The position numbers and the translations under genes were made by a program. The notes beneath the pieces were generated by a model. The model worked only from the letters and a program-made list of their open reading frames with translations, was not told the origin of the DNA and searched no databases. From Sphingomonas paucimobilis NBRC 13935 (GTDB lineage Bacteria; Pseudomonadota; Alphaproteobacteria; Sphingomonadales; Sphingomonadaceae), in assembly GCF_000739895.2 (NCBI RefSeq), contig NZ_BBJS01000013.1:40936-104935 (forward strand): DNA of 64,000 nt, read 5' to 3'. Positions 9,490 to 16,649 of the stretch are shown piece by piece. Within the stretch, counting starts at the first letter, position 1, and each line of letters opens with the position of its first letter.

Positions 9490-10398
9490 ATGGCGACGAT
9501 CGATTTGAACCTGTTGACGGCGCTCGACGTGCTGTTGGCGGAGCGCAGTGTCACGTCGGCGGCGAAGCGGCTGGGGCTCAGTCCGTCCGCGACCAGCCGA
9601 ACGCTGGCGCGTCTTCGCACCGCAACGGGCGATCCCCTGTTGGTGCAGGCCGGACGGTCGCTCGTGCCGACACCTTATGCGGAGCAGCTGGCCGGCCGGG
9701 TGCATATGCTCGCGCAAGAGGCACGGGCAGTGCTGACCCCGGTCGCGGGTCAGATCGACCCGCAGTCATTGGAACGGACGTTCACCATCCGCGCCAATGA
9801 GGGGTTCGTGGCGCTCTTCGCTCCCGCCATTATCGCCGGGATCGTCGAAGAGGCACCAGGCGTGCGCCTTCGCTTCGTCCCCAAGCCTGACAAGCAAGCG
9901 ACCCCGTTGCGGGACGGGACGGTCGACCTGGAAATCGGAACGGCCGGGATCTCCGCGCCGGAGGTCCGCAGTCTGCTGGTCTTTCGCGACCGCTTCATGG
10001 GTGCCGTGCGTCTGGATCACCCATTGCTGAAGGGACCGGTCACGCCGCCGCTCTACGCCGCTTGCGGTCATGTCGTCGCGTCGCGTCGGGGGGTTGGGAA
10101 GGGACCTGTCGATGACGCGCTTGCAGCGCTTGGCCTGAAGCGGGAAATCATCGCCGTCGTGCCGAGCTTTCTCGACGCGCTGAACATCGCCCGCCGTTCG
10201 GATCTGGTCGCGCTTGTGCCGCGCTCCTGCATAGGTGCCGGTCACATGGAGGGGCAGCAGGGGTTACAGGGGTTCGATCTCCCCGTGCCGACGCCGGAAC
10301 TGGCCATCAGTGCCATGTGGCACCCGCGCCTCGATGCCGATCCGGGCCATCGCTGGTTGCGGCAAAAGCTGGTGGCGATCTGCCGGGCTGCAACCTAG
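9490..10398 (+). CDS. LysR-family transcriptional regulator
   Basis: This 302-residue regulator has an N-terminal winged HTH (TSAAKRLGLSPSATSRTLARL) and a C-terminal periplasmic-binding-protein-like effector domain. It resembles the NodD/NahR-like branch by the opening DLNLLTALDVLLAERSV. The ATG at 9490 is chosen because the HTH starts at the usual distance; the upstream in-frame ATG at 9442 would run into the operator. It is divergent from the SDR gene, its presumptive target; the effector is unknown. Confidence 0.88.
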   Translation: MATIDLNLLTALDVLLAERSVTSAAKRLGLSPSATSRTLARLRTATGDPLLVQAGRSLVPTPYAEQLAGRVHMLAQEARAVLTPVAGQIDPQSLERTFTIRANEGFVALFAPAIIAGIVEEAPGVRLRFVPKPDKQATPLRDGTVDLEIGTAGISAPEVRSLLVFRDRFMGAVRLDHPLLKGPVTPPLYAACGHVVASRRGVGKGPVDDALAALGLKREIIAVVPSFLDALNIARRSDLVALVPRSCIGAGHMEGQQGLQGFDLPVPTPELAISAMWHPRLDADPGHRWLRQKLVAICRAAT

Positions 10399-10520
10399 GC
10401 TCCTCTGATCAATACAAGGATCATGTCGTTCGTGTACCGATTGCGTCTTGCCTGAACTGGATGCACAATCACAGGAGGACTCGGAGAGGCGCGAGCGTTC
10501 GAACGACGCCGCGGGCAATC

Positions 10521-12401
10521 ATGTTTTCGCATGGCGATCACATTCGTGAGATTGAACGCGTCGCCCTTGGCCGGGCGACCAACCGGGATACGCATGTCAT
10601 CGAGTCGTGGCGTCGCTGCCTCGACCGATATCGCATGGATCCCGCCGCGGCGCGCGAAGCCGTCATCCTGCCGGCCGAAAGGCTGAAGGAGCATCGGCAA
10701 CAGGCCGAGGAACTCATCACCATCGCCCGATCGGGGCTCGACTCGCTATACCGTCAGGTTGCGGGCCAAGCCTATGTCCTGCTGCTTGCCGATCGGCAGG
10801 GGGTGACGGTCGATTTCATCGGCGACCCGCTGTTCGACGGCAATCTGCGCAAGGCGGGGCTCTATCTCGGCTCGAAATGGACCGAGGATATGAGCGGGAC
10901 GTGCGCGGTCGGATCATGCCTCGCGACCGGCGAAGCGCTGATCATTCATCAGACCGATCATTTCGACACGACCCATACGCCGCTATCCTGCACCTCCGCG
11001 CCGATCTACGACGCGAGTGGGGAATTGTCGGCGGTACTGGACATCTCGCTGCTGTCGTCGCCTTCGGTGAAGACGAGCCAGAACCTCGCGCTGCATCTGG
11101 TGACGGCGGCGGCGCGGCGGATCGAACTCGCGCATCTGATGGCGCGCACGCGGCATCAATGGGTATTGCGCTTCGCCCGCTCGCCCGACTTCATCGAGGT
11201 CGACCCCGAGGCGGCGATCGCGATCGACGATGCCGGGCGGATCGCGGGAATGACGCATGGCGGCGCGCGCGTGCTCGCGCGCGCGGTCGGCGGCGACTGG
11301 CGCGCTCCGCAAACCCTGATCGGCAAGCCGGTGTCGCGCTTCCTCGATCTGGATATCGACGATCTGCCCGATCTGACGCGGGGGCGCGCGACGAATGAGC
11401 GGGTCGTGCGCGCACGCGACGGGGATACGCTGTTCGCGCACGCTATCGAGCCGAAAGCGGTTCGGCGCAGTGTCGTCTCACGACCCTTGCCTGCGCCGTT
11501 CCGGGAACTCGGCGGCAACACGCCCGAGATGATGGACCTGCAGCATAAGGCCGCCAAGCTCGCCCGCGCCGCGCTGCCCATCCTGATCCAGGGTGAGACC
11601 GGGACCGGCAAGGAGCATCTGGCGCGCGCCATTCATGACGGCAGCGGCGTCGCCGGGCGGTTTGTCGCGATCAACTGTGCGGCGATCCCGGAGGCGTTGA
11701 TCGAGAGCGAGTTGTTCGGTTATGCCGCAGGGGCCTTTACCGGCGCGGCGCCGAAGGGGCGCAAGGGCCTGATCGAGCAGGCGGATGGCGGCACCTTGTT
11801 CCTGGACGAAATCGGCGACATGCCGATCGCTTTGCAGAGCCGGCTGTTGCGCGTCCTTGCCGAGCGGGAGGTCCAGCCGGTCGGTGCCGCAATGCCCAAG
11901 CCGGTACGCCTCCGCGTCATCTCAGCCTCGCACCGCTCGCTACCCGAACTGGTCGCGCAAGGGACGTTCCGCGAGGATCTCTATTACCGCCTGTGTGCAG
12001 CGGTGCTGCGGCTGCCGCCGCTGCGGGAGCGGAGCGATTTCGACTGGCTGCTGGCGCGGCTCGTCGAGCGGCATCGGCTGGGTGACGGGGCGGTGGAGAT
12101 CACACCGGCGGCGCGCGCCGCGCTTCGGGGACATGAGTGGCCTGGCAATATCCGCGAACTGGACAATGTGATCGCCGTGGCGCTCGCCATGGCGGATGGT
12201 GATATGATCGACCTTGAGGACCTGCCGGAGGGGTTCGGGACGCCACCGCAGGCCGTGGATGGCAAGGACAATGCGGCCGTGCTGCGCACGACGCTGGCGG
12301 CGTGCGACTGGAACGTGTCGGAGGCGGCGCGGCGGATGGGCGTGGATCGTACCACCGTGCACCGCCAGATCCGTCGGTTCGGGATCGCCACCCGCAACTA
12401 G
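10521..12401 (+). CDS. acoR: AcoR-type sigma54-dependent transcriptional activator
   Basis: This 626-residue bacterial enhancer-binding protein has three parts. An N-terminal GAF sensor carries SCTSAPIYDASGELSAVLDIS. A central AAA+ domain carries Walker A GETGTGKEH, the sigma54 loop GAFTGA and Walker B GTLFLDEIGDMP. A C-terminal Fis-type HTH carries NVSEAARRMGVDRTTVHRQ. The architecture is that of AcoR, which responds to acetoin-like inducers, but the ligand here is not proved. Two canonical sigma54 promoters lie 1.2-1.3 kb downstream at 13568-13582 and 13708-13723. The start is uncertain: ATG 10521 has a weak site, while AGGAGG lies about 45 bases further up. Confidence 0.9.
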   Translation: MFSHGDHIREIERVALGRATNRDTHVIESWRRCLDRYRMDPAAAREAVILPAERLKEHRQQAEELITIARSGLDSLYRQVAGQAYVLLLADRQGVTVDFIGDPLFDGNLRKAGLYLGSKWTEDMSGTCAVGSCLATGEALIIHQTDHFDTTHTPLSCTSAPIYDASGELSAVLDISLLSSPSVKTSQNLALHLVTAAARRIELAHLMARTRHQWVLRFARSPDFIEVDPEAAIAIDDAGRIAGMTHGGARVLARAVGGDWRAPQTLIGKPVSRFLDLDIDDLPDLTRGRATNERVVRARDGDTLFAHAIEPKAVRRSVVSRPLPAPFRELGGNTPEMMDLQHKAAKLARAALPILIQGETGTGKEHLARAIHDGSGVAGRFVAINCAAIPEALIESELFGYAAGAFTGAAPKGRKGLIEQADGGTLFLDEIGDMPIALQSRLLRVLAEREVQPVGAAMPKPVRLRVISASHRSLPELVAQGTFREDLYYRLCAAVLRLPPLRERSDFDWLLARLVERHRLGDGAVEITPAARAALRGHEWPGNIRELDNVIAVALAMADGDMIDLEDLPEGFGTPPQAVDGKDNAAVLRTTLAACDWNVSEAARRMGVDRTTVHRQIRRFGIATRN

Positions 12402-12421
12402 GGGCGGCCGATCGGCCGCCC
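12402..12421. terminator. GC-rich palindrome between convergent genes, likely bidirectional terminator
   Basis: GGGCGGCC-GATC-GGCCGCCC begins one base after the acoR stop and ends 11 bases before the end of the convergent membrane-protein gene. It would form a very stable hairpin. There is no long T tract, so intrinsic termination would be weak by E. coli rules. Confidence 0.5.
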
Positions 12422-12431
12422 GTTCGCCTGC

Positions 12432-13493
12432 TCAGTCGACATCCTCCCAGCTACCCGGCGTCTTCTGTCCGCGCCACAGATAGGGCTGGTCGAGTCCGAA
12501 ACCGAAGAGCAACGCCAGCACGAACGACCAGTGCGTGCCCATATAGCCATAGGTCAGCGCCTCATTCATGTCGGTGAACACCGGCCCGACCAGCGCGAAC
12601 AGCCCCTTCGTGACCAGGGTCGTCGCCAAGAGGCAGAAGGCGCAGGCGAGTAGCCCGCCCCATGGCATCGGGATCAGCGTGAACGGCCAGTTATAGCCCT
12701 GGATCAGCAGCGCATAGGATACCGAACAGGCGACCATGAACCACAACAGCCATATCTGGCTGGAATAGGTGCCGAGCGTCCAGAACGTGCCGATCCCCGG
12801 TGCGCCTGCATCCCACAGCCCGAGCATGCGACTGACCGACAGAAAAGCGAGCACGACGATGAACAGGATCGCGATCTGCGCGAATGCCTTGCCCGGCTGC
12901 CGCATACGGCGCGTGAGATAGGTGAGGAGGGTCGAGGCCGATCCCATCTCGACAAAGGGAAACCACCAGGCCGGTATCCAGCGGATCGCCGAATGGGTGA
13001 CCGCATAGGTCAGGAAGGCGATGAGGGTCAGCAGGAGGAAGAATTGGCGCTGCGGCGGCATGCCGGCGACGACCCAGTTCTCGCCGGCGAACGAAAAGAA
13101 GGCGAGGAAGAAATAGATGCAGCCCACGATCGGAAATACCCAGTCGGTATCCAGACCGACTGCATAGATGCCCTTGGCCGAAAGCCATCCCACCACCCAA
13201 CTCGCCGCCACCGTGACGACGCCGCGGGTAACGCCATTGTCGATACGGTGGAAAGGATAGCCGCCGCTGACGACCGACAGCAGCGACCACCATAGGGCGA
13301 GCAATTGCCAGGTGACGTTGTCCAGCCAGTAATTCTGATCGATGGCGGCACCCGTGGCGGTGCCGATCGGCCAATGCCGGACGATGATATTGACCATGAA
13401 GCAACTGGCGATGGTGAGCGCGTAGATCAGCGTCAGTGCGACGATCGTGCGTCCCGGCCGGACGGGCGCGACCGGGATGGTGCCGTTGGGCAT
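12432..13493 (-). CDS. unknown polytopic membrane protein under a putative sigma54 promoter
   Basis: I do not recognise the family. The 353-residue product has about nine or ten hydrophobic segments rich in Trp and aromatic residues, with little soluble sequence, so it is an inner-membrane protein. The start has an excellent AGGAGGAGAGT site. Its promoter region contains TGGCAC-N5-TTGC on the minus strand, pointing to AcoR/sigma54 control shared with the divergent dehydrogenase gene. A role in substrate uptake or as a membrane-bound oxidoreductase anchor for the neighbouring catabolic genes is plausible but unproved. It is not a typical MFS or APC transporter by eye. Confidence 0.8.
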   Translation of the reverse strand: MPNGTIPVAPVRPGRTIVALTLIYALTIASCFMVNIIVRHWPIGTATGAAIDQNYWLDNVTWQLLALWWSLLSVVSGGYPFHRIDNGVTRGVVTVAASWVVGWLSAKGIYAVGLDTDWVFPIVGCIYFFLAFFSFAGENWVVAGMPPQRQFFLLLTLIAFLTYAVTHSAIRWIPAWWFPFVEMGSASTLLTYLTRRMRQPGKAFAQIAILFIVVLAFLSVSRMLGLWDAGAPGIGTFWTLGTYSSQIWLLWFMVACSVSYALLIQGYNWPFTLIPMPWGGLLACAFCLLATTLVTKGLFALVGPVFTDMNEALTYGYMGTHWSFVLALLFGFGLDQPYLWRGQKTPGSWEDVD

Positions 13494-13567
13494 ACTCTCC
13501 TCCTGTTTCGGTTATGCCGCCTTCGGTCTGTGCCGGGGCGCGGGCGTCTTGCCTGCCTCGCTCAGCA

Positions 13568-13582
13568 GCAACTCTTGTGCCA
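13568..13582 (-). promoter_or_regulatory. sigma54 (-24/-12) promoter for the membrane-protein gene
   Basis: On the minus strand the sequence reads TGGCAC-AAGAG-TTGC, matching the sigma54 consensus with exactly ten bases between the invariant GG and GC. Transcription would begin near 13556, giving a leader of about 60 bases before the 13493 start. Confidence 0.75.
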
Positions 13583-13612
13583 TGCGGATCCATATCGGGC
13601 CTTTCGGACCCT

Positions 13613-13678
13613 CACTGTGGCGTTGCCCCCCTGCGATGCCACAGTGGTGCCACAGCCTGTGTGGCGTTCGGTGGCCAC
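13613..13678. promoter_or_regulatory. cluster of TGTGGC/GCCACA inverted repeats, candidate AcoR enhancer (UAS)
   Basis: CACTGTGGC (13613-13621) pairs perfectly with GCCACAGTG (13638-13646). GCCACA (13649-13654) pairs with TGTGGC (13660-13665). GTGGCCAC (13671-13678) is itself symmetric. The cluster lies between two divergent sigma54 promoters, the expected place for enhancer sites of a sigma54 activator with a Fis-type HTH. Confidence 0.65.
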
Positions 13679-13707
13679 GGCCGCGCCGCGCCCCTTCGTC
13701 GCAGCGA

Positions 13708-13723
13708 TTGGCACGCGGCTTGC
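13708..13723 (+). promoter_or_regulatory. sigma54 (-24/-12) promoter for the butanediol-dehydrogenase-like gene
   Basis: TTGGCAC-GCGGC-TTGC matches the sigma54 consensus with the correct ten-base GG-to-GC spacing. It lies 38 bases before the start at 13761, with GAAGGAGA as ribosome binding site. It is divergent from a second sigma54 promoter. Confidence 0.8.
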
Positions 13724-13760
13724 CAACCCTCGTGATCAAAACACACGAAGGAGAGCCCTG

Positions 13761-14837
13761 ATGAAAGCGTTGCGTTTTCATGCCGCCAAGGATCTGCGGA
13801 TCGAGGATATTGCCGAACCCGATCGCCAGCCGCCGCCGGGGCAGGTGCTGGTGCGCAACCGCTTCGTCGGGATTTGCGGCACCGATCTGCACGAATATTC
13901 CTATGGCCCGATCTTCGTGCCGACGACGCCGCATCCCTTCACCGGCGTGTCCGGGCCGCAGATTTTGGGGCATGAGTTCGGCGGCGTGGTCGAGGCGGTG
14001 GGCGCGGGCGTCACGCTCGTGAAGCCGGGCGACCGCGTGTCGATCCAGCCGCTCATCATGCCGCGTGCGGGTGATTATTATGCGTCGCGCGGCCTGTTCC
14101 ATCTGAGCGATCAGATCGCGCTGGTCGGACTGAGCTGGAAATGGGGTGGCATGGGTGAGTATGCCACGGTCAACGAATATAATGTCGTCCCCATCCCGGA
14201 TGCGATGACGGACGAGGAAGCGGCGCTGGTCGAGCCGACGGCGGTCGCGGTCTATTCCGTCGATCGTGGCGGCGTGAAGGCCGGCAACAGCGTCCTGATC
14301 ACCGGCGCCGGACCGATCGGGATGCTGACCATGCTGGCGGCAAAGGCGGCGGGCGCCACGACCTTGTTCCTGTCCGACGTCAATGACGAACGCCTGGCCT
14401 TCGCTCGCCGCATCATGCCCGGGGTGACCACGATCAATCCGACCCGCGACGATGTCGGCAGGGTCGTGCGCGACGGCACCGAGGGCAAGGTCGGCTGCGA
14501 CGTGGCCATCGAATGCGTCGGCAACGAACATGCGCTGAAGGCCTGCGTCGATGCCGTGCGCAAGCAGGGCGTTGTCGTGCAGACCGGACTGCACCCGCAC
14601 GAGAACCCGCTGGATTGGTTCCAGGTGACCTTCAAGGACATCGAGATCCGCGGCGCCTGGGCCTACCCAACGCATTACTGGCCACGCGTGATCCGCCTCA
14701 TCGCCAGCGGCGCGATACCCGCCAAACAGATCGTCACGCGGCGTATCAAGCTGAACGACGCGGTCGGCGAGGGGTTCGACGCGCTGCTCGATCCCGCAGG
14801 CAAGCATCTGAAAATCTTGATCGCGCTCGAGGCCTGA
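13761..14837 (+). CDS. zinc-dependent 2,3-butanediol dehydrogenase-like enzyme
   Basis: This 358-residue medium-chain dehydrogenase has the catalytic-zinc Cys in GICGTDLHEY, GHEFGG, and the nucleotide fold GAGPIGMLTMLAAKAAG. The GTDLHEY form with the following long loop is typical of (R,R)-butanediol/sorbitol-type dehydrogenases. The usual four-Cys structural-zinc cluster is not seen between residues 90 and 110, so the enzyme may lack the structural zinc, as some BDH relatives do. A canonical sigma54 promoter precedes it. It is probably the first gene of an operon running to the monooxygenase at 18476. Substrate specificity is inferred. Confidence 0.85.
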   Translation: MKALRFHAAKDLRIEDIAEPDRQPPPGQVLVRNRFVGICGTDLHEYSYGPIFVPTTPHPFTGVSGPQILGHEFGGVVEAVGAGVTLVKPGDRVSIQPLIMPRAGDYYASRGLFHLSDQIALVGLSWKWGGMGEYATVNEYNVVPIPDAMTDEEAALVEPTAVAVYSVDRGGVKAGNSVLITGAGPIGMLTMLAAKAAGATTLFLSDVNDERLAFARRIMPGVTTINPTRDDVGRVVRDGTEGKVGCDVAIECVGNEHALKACVDAVRKQGVVVQTGLHPHENPLDWFQVTFKDIEIRGAWAYPTHYWPRVIRLIASGAIPAKQIVTRRIKLNDAVGEGFDALLDPAGKHLKILIALEA

Positions 14838-14885
14838 CCCCGGCGATCCGCCCGTCAGAGGCGGCGCCATAGAGAGGATCAATCC

Positions 14886-15752
14886 ATGTACAGCTACCAG
14901 CGGCTTGCCGCCGGGGCCGGACTGGCGTTCGTGGCGATCGCGCCGACGTCGGCCTCGGCCCGCGACATCACCTTCGCGGTCATCGGGCCCCAGGAATATA
15001 ATCTTCCGACCAATGGCTTCAAACCATTCGACGTCGCGGTCCAATATATCGAGTATGACAGCAGCGGACGCAGCTTCGACGACCGTGGACACGAGATCAC
15101 GGGGCCGCATCAGACGCTGGTCGTCGGCCTGTCCAAATATGTTCATTTCTGGACGTTCAAGGGACTGCCCGACGTCGGTTTCGCCTGGGAATATATCCAG
15201 CCTGAGGTTCGCCTTACCGGCCCGGGGTTGAAGGCGAGCGGCTTCGGCGATCCTCTGACCGGGCCGGCGGTGTGGATCAAACCCTCGAAGAACACCACGC
15301 TGGGTTTCCAGACTTTCGCGAGCATCCCGATCGGGGCGAGCGAGGTGACCAACAATTACTGGGCGAACTTCAGCTCGATATTCTTCGACTGGCAGGGCAG
15401 GCGCCTTGCATTCACCGGCGATGCGGGCGTGATCCTGCGCGGCAATCGTCATGACGGTCGGCTGCCCGATGTGGACGAGGGCAACAGCTTCCATGCCAAT
15501 GGCCGCCTGAGCCTGAAGACGGGCACCCGGTTCGAGCCATTCGTCGCGGCCGACTGGCAGGGCAACGCGCATAGCCGCATCGGTGGCACGGTAGTGCCGC
15601 TGTCGTCGGGCCATGACACCGCTCTGGGCACCGGCGTGCTGGTGGGGCTGGGGGACAAGTTCTCGCTGACCGCACGCTATTCACGCAGCATCGAGGGGCG
15701 CAACGTGCCGATCACCAACGCCGCCTATGTGAAGCTCGCGCTCGTCTTCTGA
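14886..15752 (+). CDS. outer-membrane beta-barrel transport protein (MetA/phenol-degradation type)
   Basis: This 288-residue protein has an N-terminal signal peptide ending near ASA/RD at residue 25, then alternating amphipathic strands, ending in the aromatic residue expected of a barrel (KLALVF). It resembles the Phenol_MetA_deg/SphA-like outer-membrane family that accompanies catabolic operons for hydrophobic or small organic substrates. It starts after AGAGAGGATC, 48 bases from the dehydrogenase stop, so it is co-transcribed. The likely role is entry of the operon's substrate through the outer membrane; specificity is unknown. Confidence 0.75.
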   Translation: MYSYQRLAAGAGLAFVAIAPTSASARDITFAVIGPQEYNLPTNGFKPFDVAVQYIEYDSSGRSFDDRGHEITGPHQTLVVGLSKYVHFWTFKGLPDVGFAWEYIQPEVRLTGPGLKASGFGDPLTGPAVWIKPSKNTTLGFQTFASIPIGASEVTNNYWANFSSIFFDWQGRRLAFTGDAGVILRGNRHDGRLPDVDEGNSFHANGRLSLKTGTRFEPFVAADWQGNAHSRIGGTVVPLSSGHDTALGTGVLVGLGDKFSLTARYSRSIEGRNVPITNAAYVKLALVF

Positions 15753-15833
15753 GTGCCACGGCTATGGCGCGGCGCTCGGCATGCCGCTGGCGAGACCTGT
15801 TTTCAAATGAATGAACGATGAGAGGATCGGGAA

Positions 15834-16613
15834 ATGGCCAAGGATCTGTCGAATGTCCGCGCGGTGGTGACCGGCGCGGGCCAGGGCATCGGCGCCGCCA
15901 TCGCCAAAGGGCTGGCGGAGGCCGGCGCGCGCGTCGTCATCGCCGACCTCAACGGCGGTAACGCGCAAAACGTCGCCGACGAGATCGGCGAGCGGGCCTG
16001 TGCGACTGCGGTCGACGTGCGCGACCGCGCATCGGTGGCGGCGGCGATCGGCGTCGCAGTGGAGGCATTTGGCGGCCTCGATGCGATGTTCAACAATGCC
16101 GGCATCGCGCAGGTGCGCCCCTTCCTGTCGATCACCGAGGAGGATTTCCGCACCGTCATCGACGTCAATGCACTGGGCGTGATGATCGGTATGCAGGAGG
16201 CGATCAAGGTGATGCTGGAGCAGGGCACCGGCGGGTCGATCGTCAACACCGCCTCGATCGCCGGCAAGCAGGGCTATGAGCCGCTCGGCCATTATTGTGC
16301 GTCGAAATTCGCGGTGGTCGCGCTTACCCAGACTGCCGCACGCGCCTTTGGCAAGGACGGCATTCGCGTCAACGCCATCTGCCCCGGAGTCGTCGGCACC
16401 CCGATGTGGAAGACGATCGACCAGGGCTTTCGCGACAACAAGCTGACGGCGCGCACCGACGAGGCGTTCGAGACCTTTGCCGCGGGAGCGGTGCTCGGCC
16501 GCTCGTCGCAGCCGGAGGATATGGTCGGCGTCGCACGCTTCCTTGCCTCCGAGGAGAGCGCCTTCATGACCGGACAGAGCCTGATGACCGATGGCGGCAT
16601 GGTCTTCGTCTGA
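15834..16613 (+). CDS. SDR family oxidoreductase (acetoin/diacetyl reductase-like)
   Basis: This 259-residue classical SDR has the Rossmann motif TGAGQGIGAAIA, NNAG, catalytic Ser in NTASIAGKQG, YxxxK in HYCASKFAV and the PG motif ICPGVVGTPMW. It is similar in layout to meso-butanediol dehydrogenase/diacetyl reductases, which would complement the zinc enzyme by acting on the other stereoisomers, but sequence alone does not fix the substrate. GAGAGGATC precedes the start. It lies 81 bases after the porin-like gene in the same operon. Confidence 0.85.
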   Translation: MAKDLSNVRAVVTGAGQGIGAAIAKGLAEAGARVVIADLNGGNAQNVADEIGERACATAVDVRDRASVAAAIGVAVEAFGGLDAMFNNAGIAQVRPFLSITEEDFRTVIDVNALGVMIGMQEAIKVMLEQGTGGSIVNTASIAGKQGYEPLGHYCASKFAVVALTQTAARAFGKDGIRVNAICPGVVGTPMWKTIDQGFRDNKLTARTDEAFETFAAGAVLGRSSQPEDMVGVARFLASEESAFMTGQSLMTDGGMVFV

Positions 16614-16649
16614 CCACCCCTGCGCAACGACCATGGAGAGGATCGAGAG

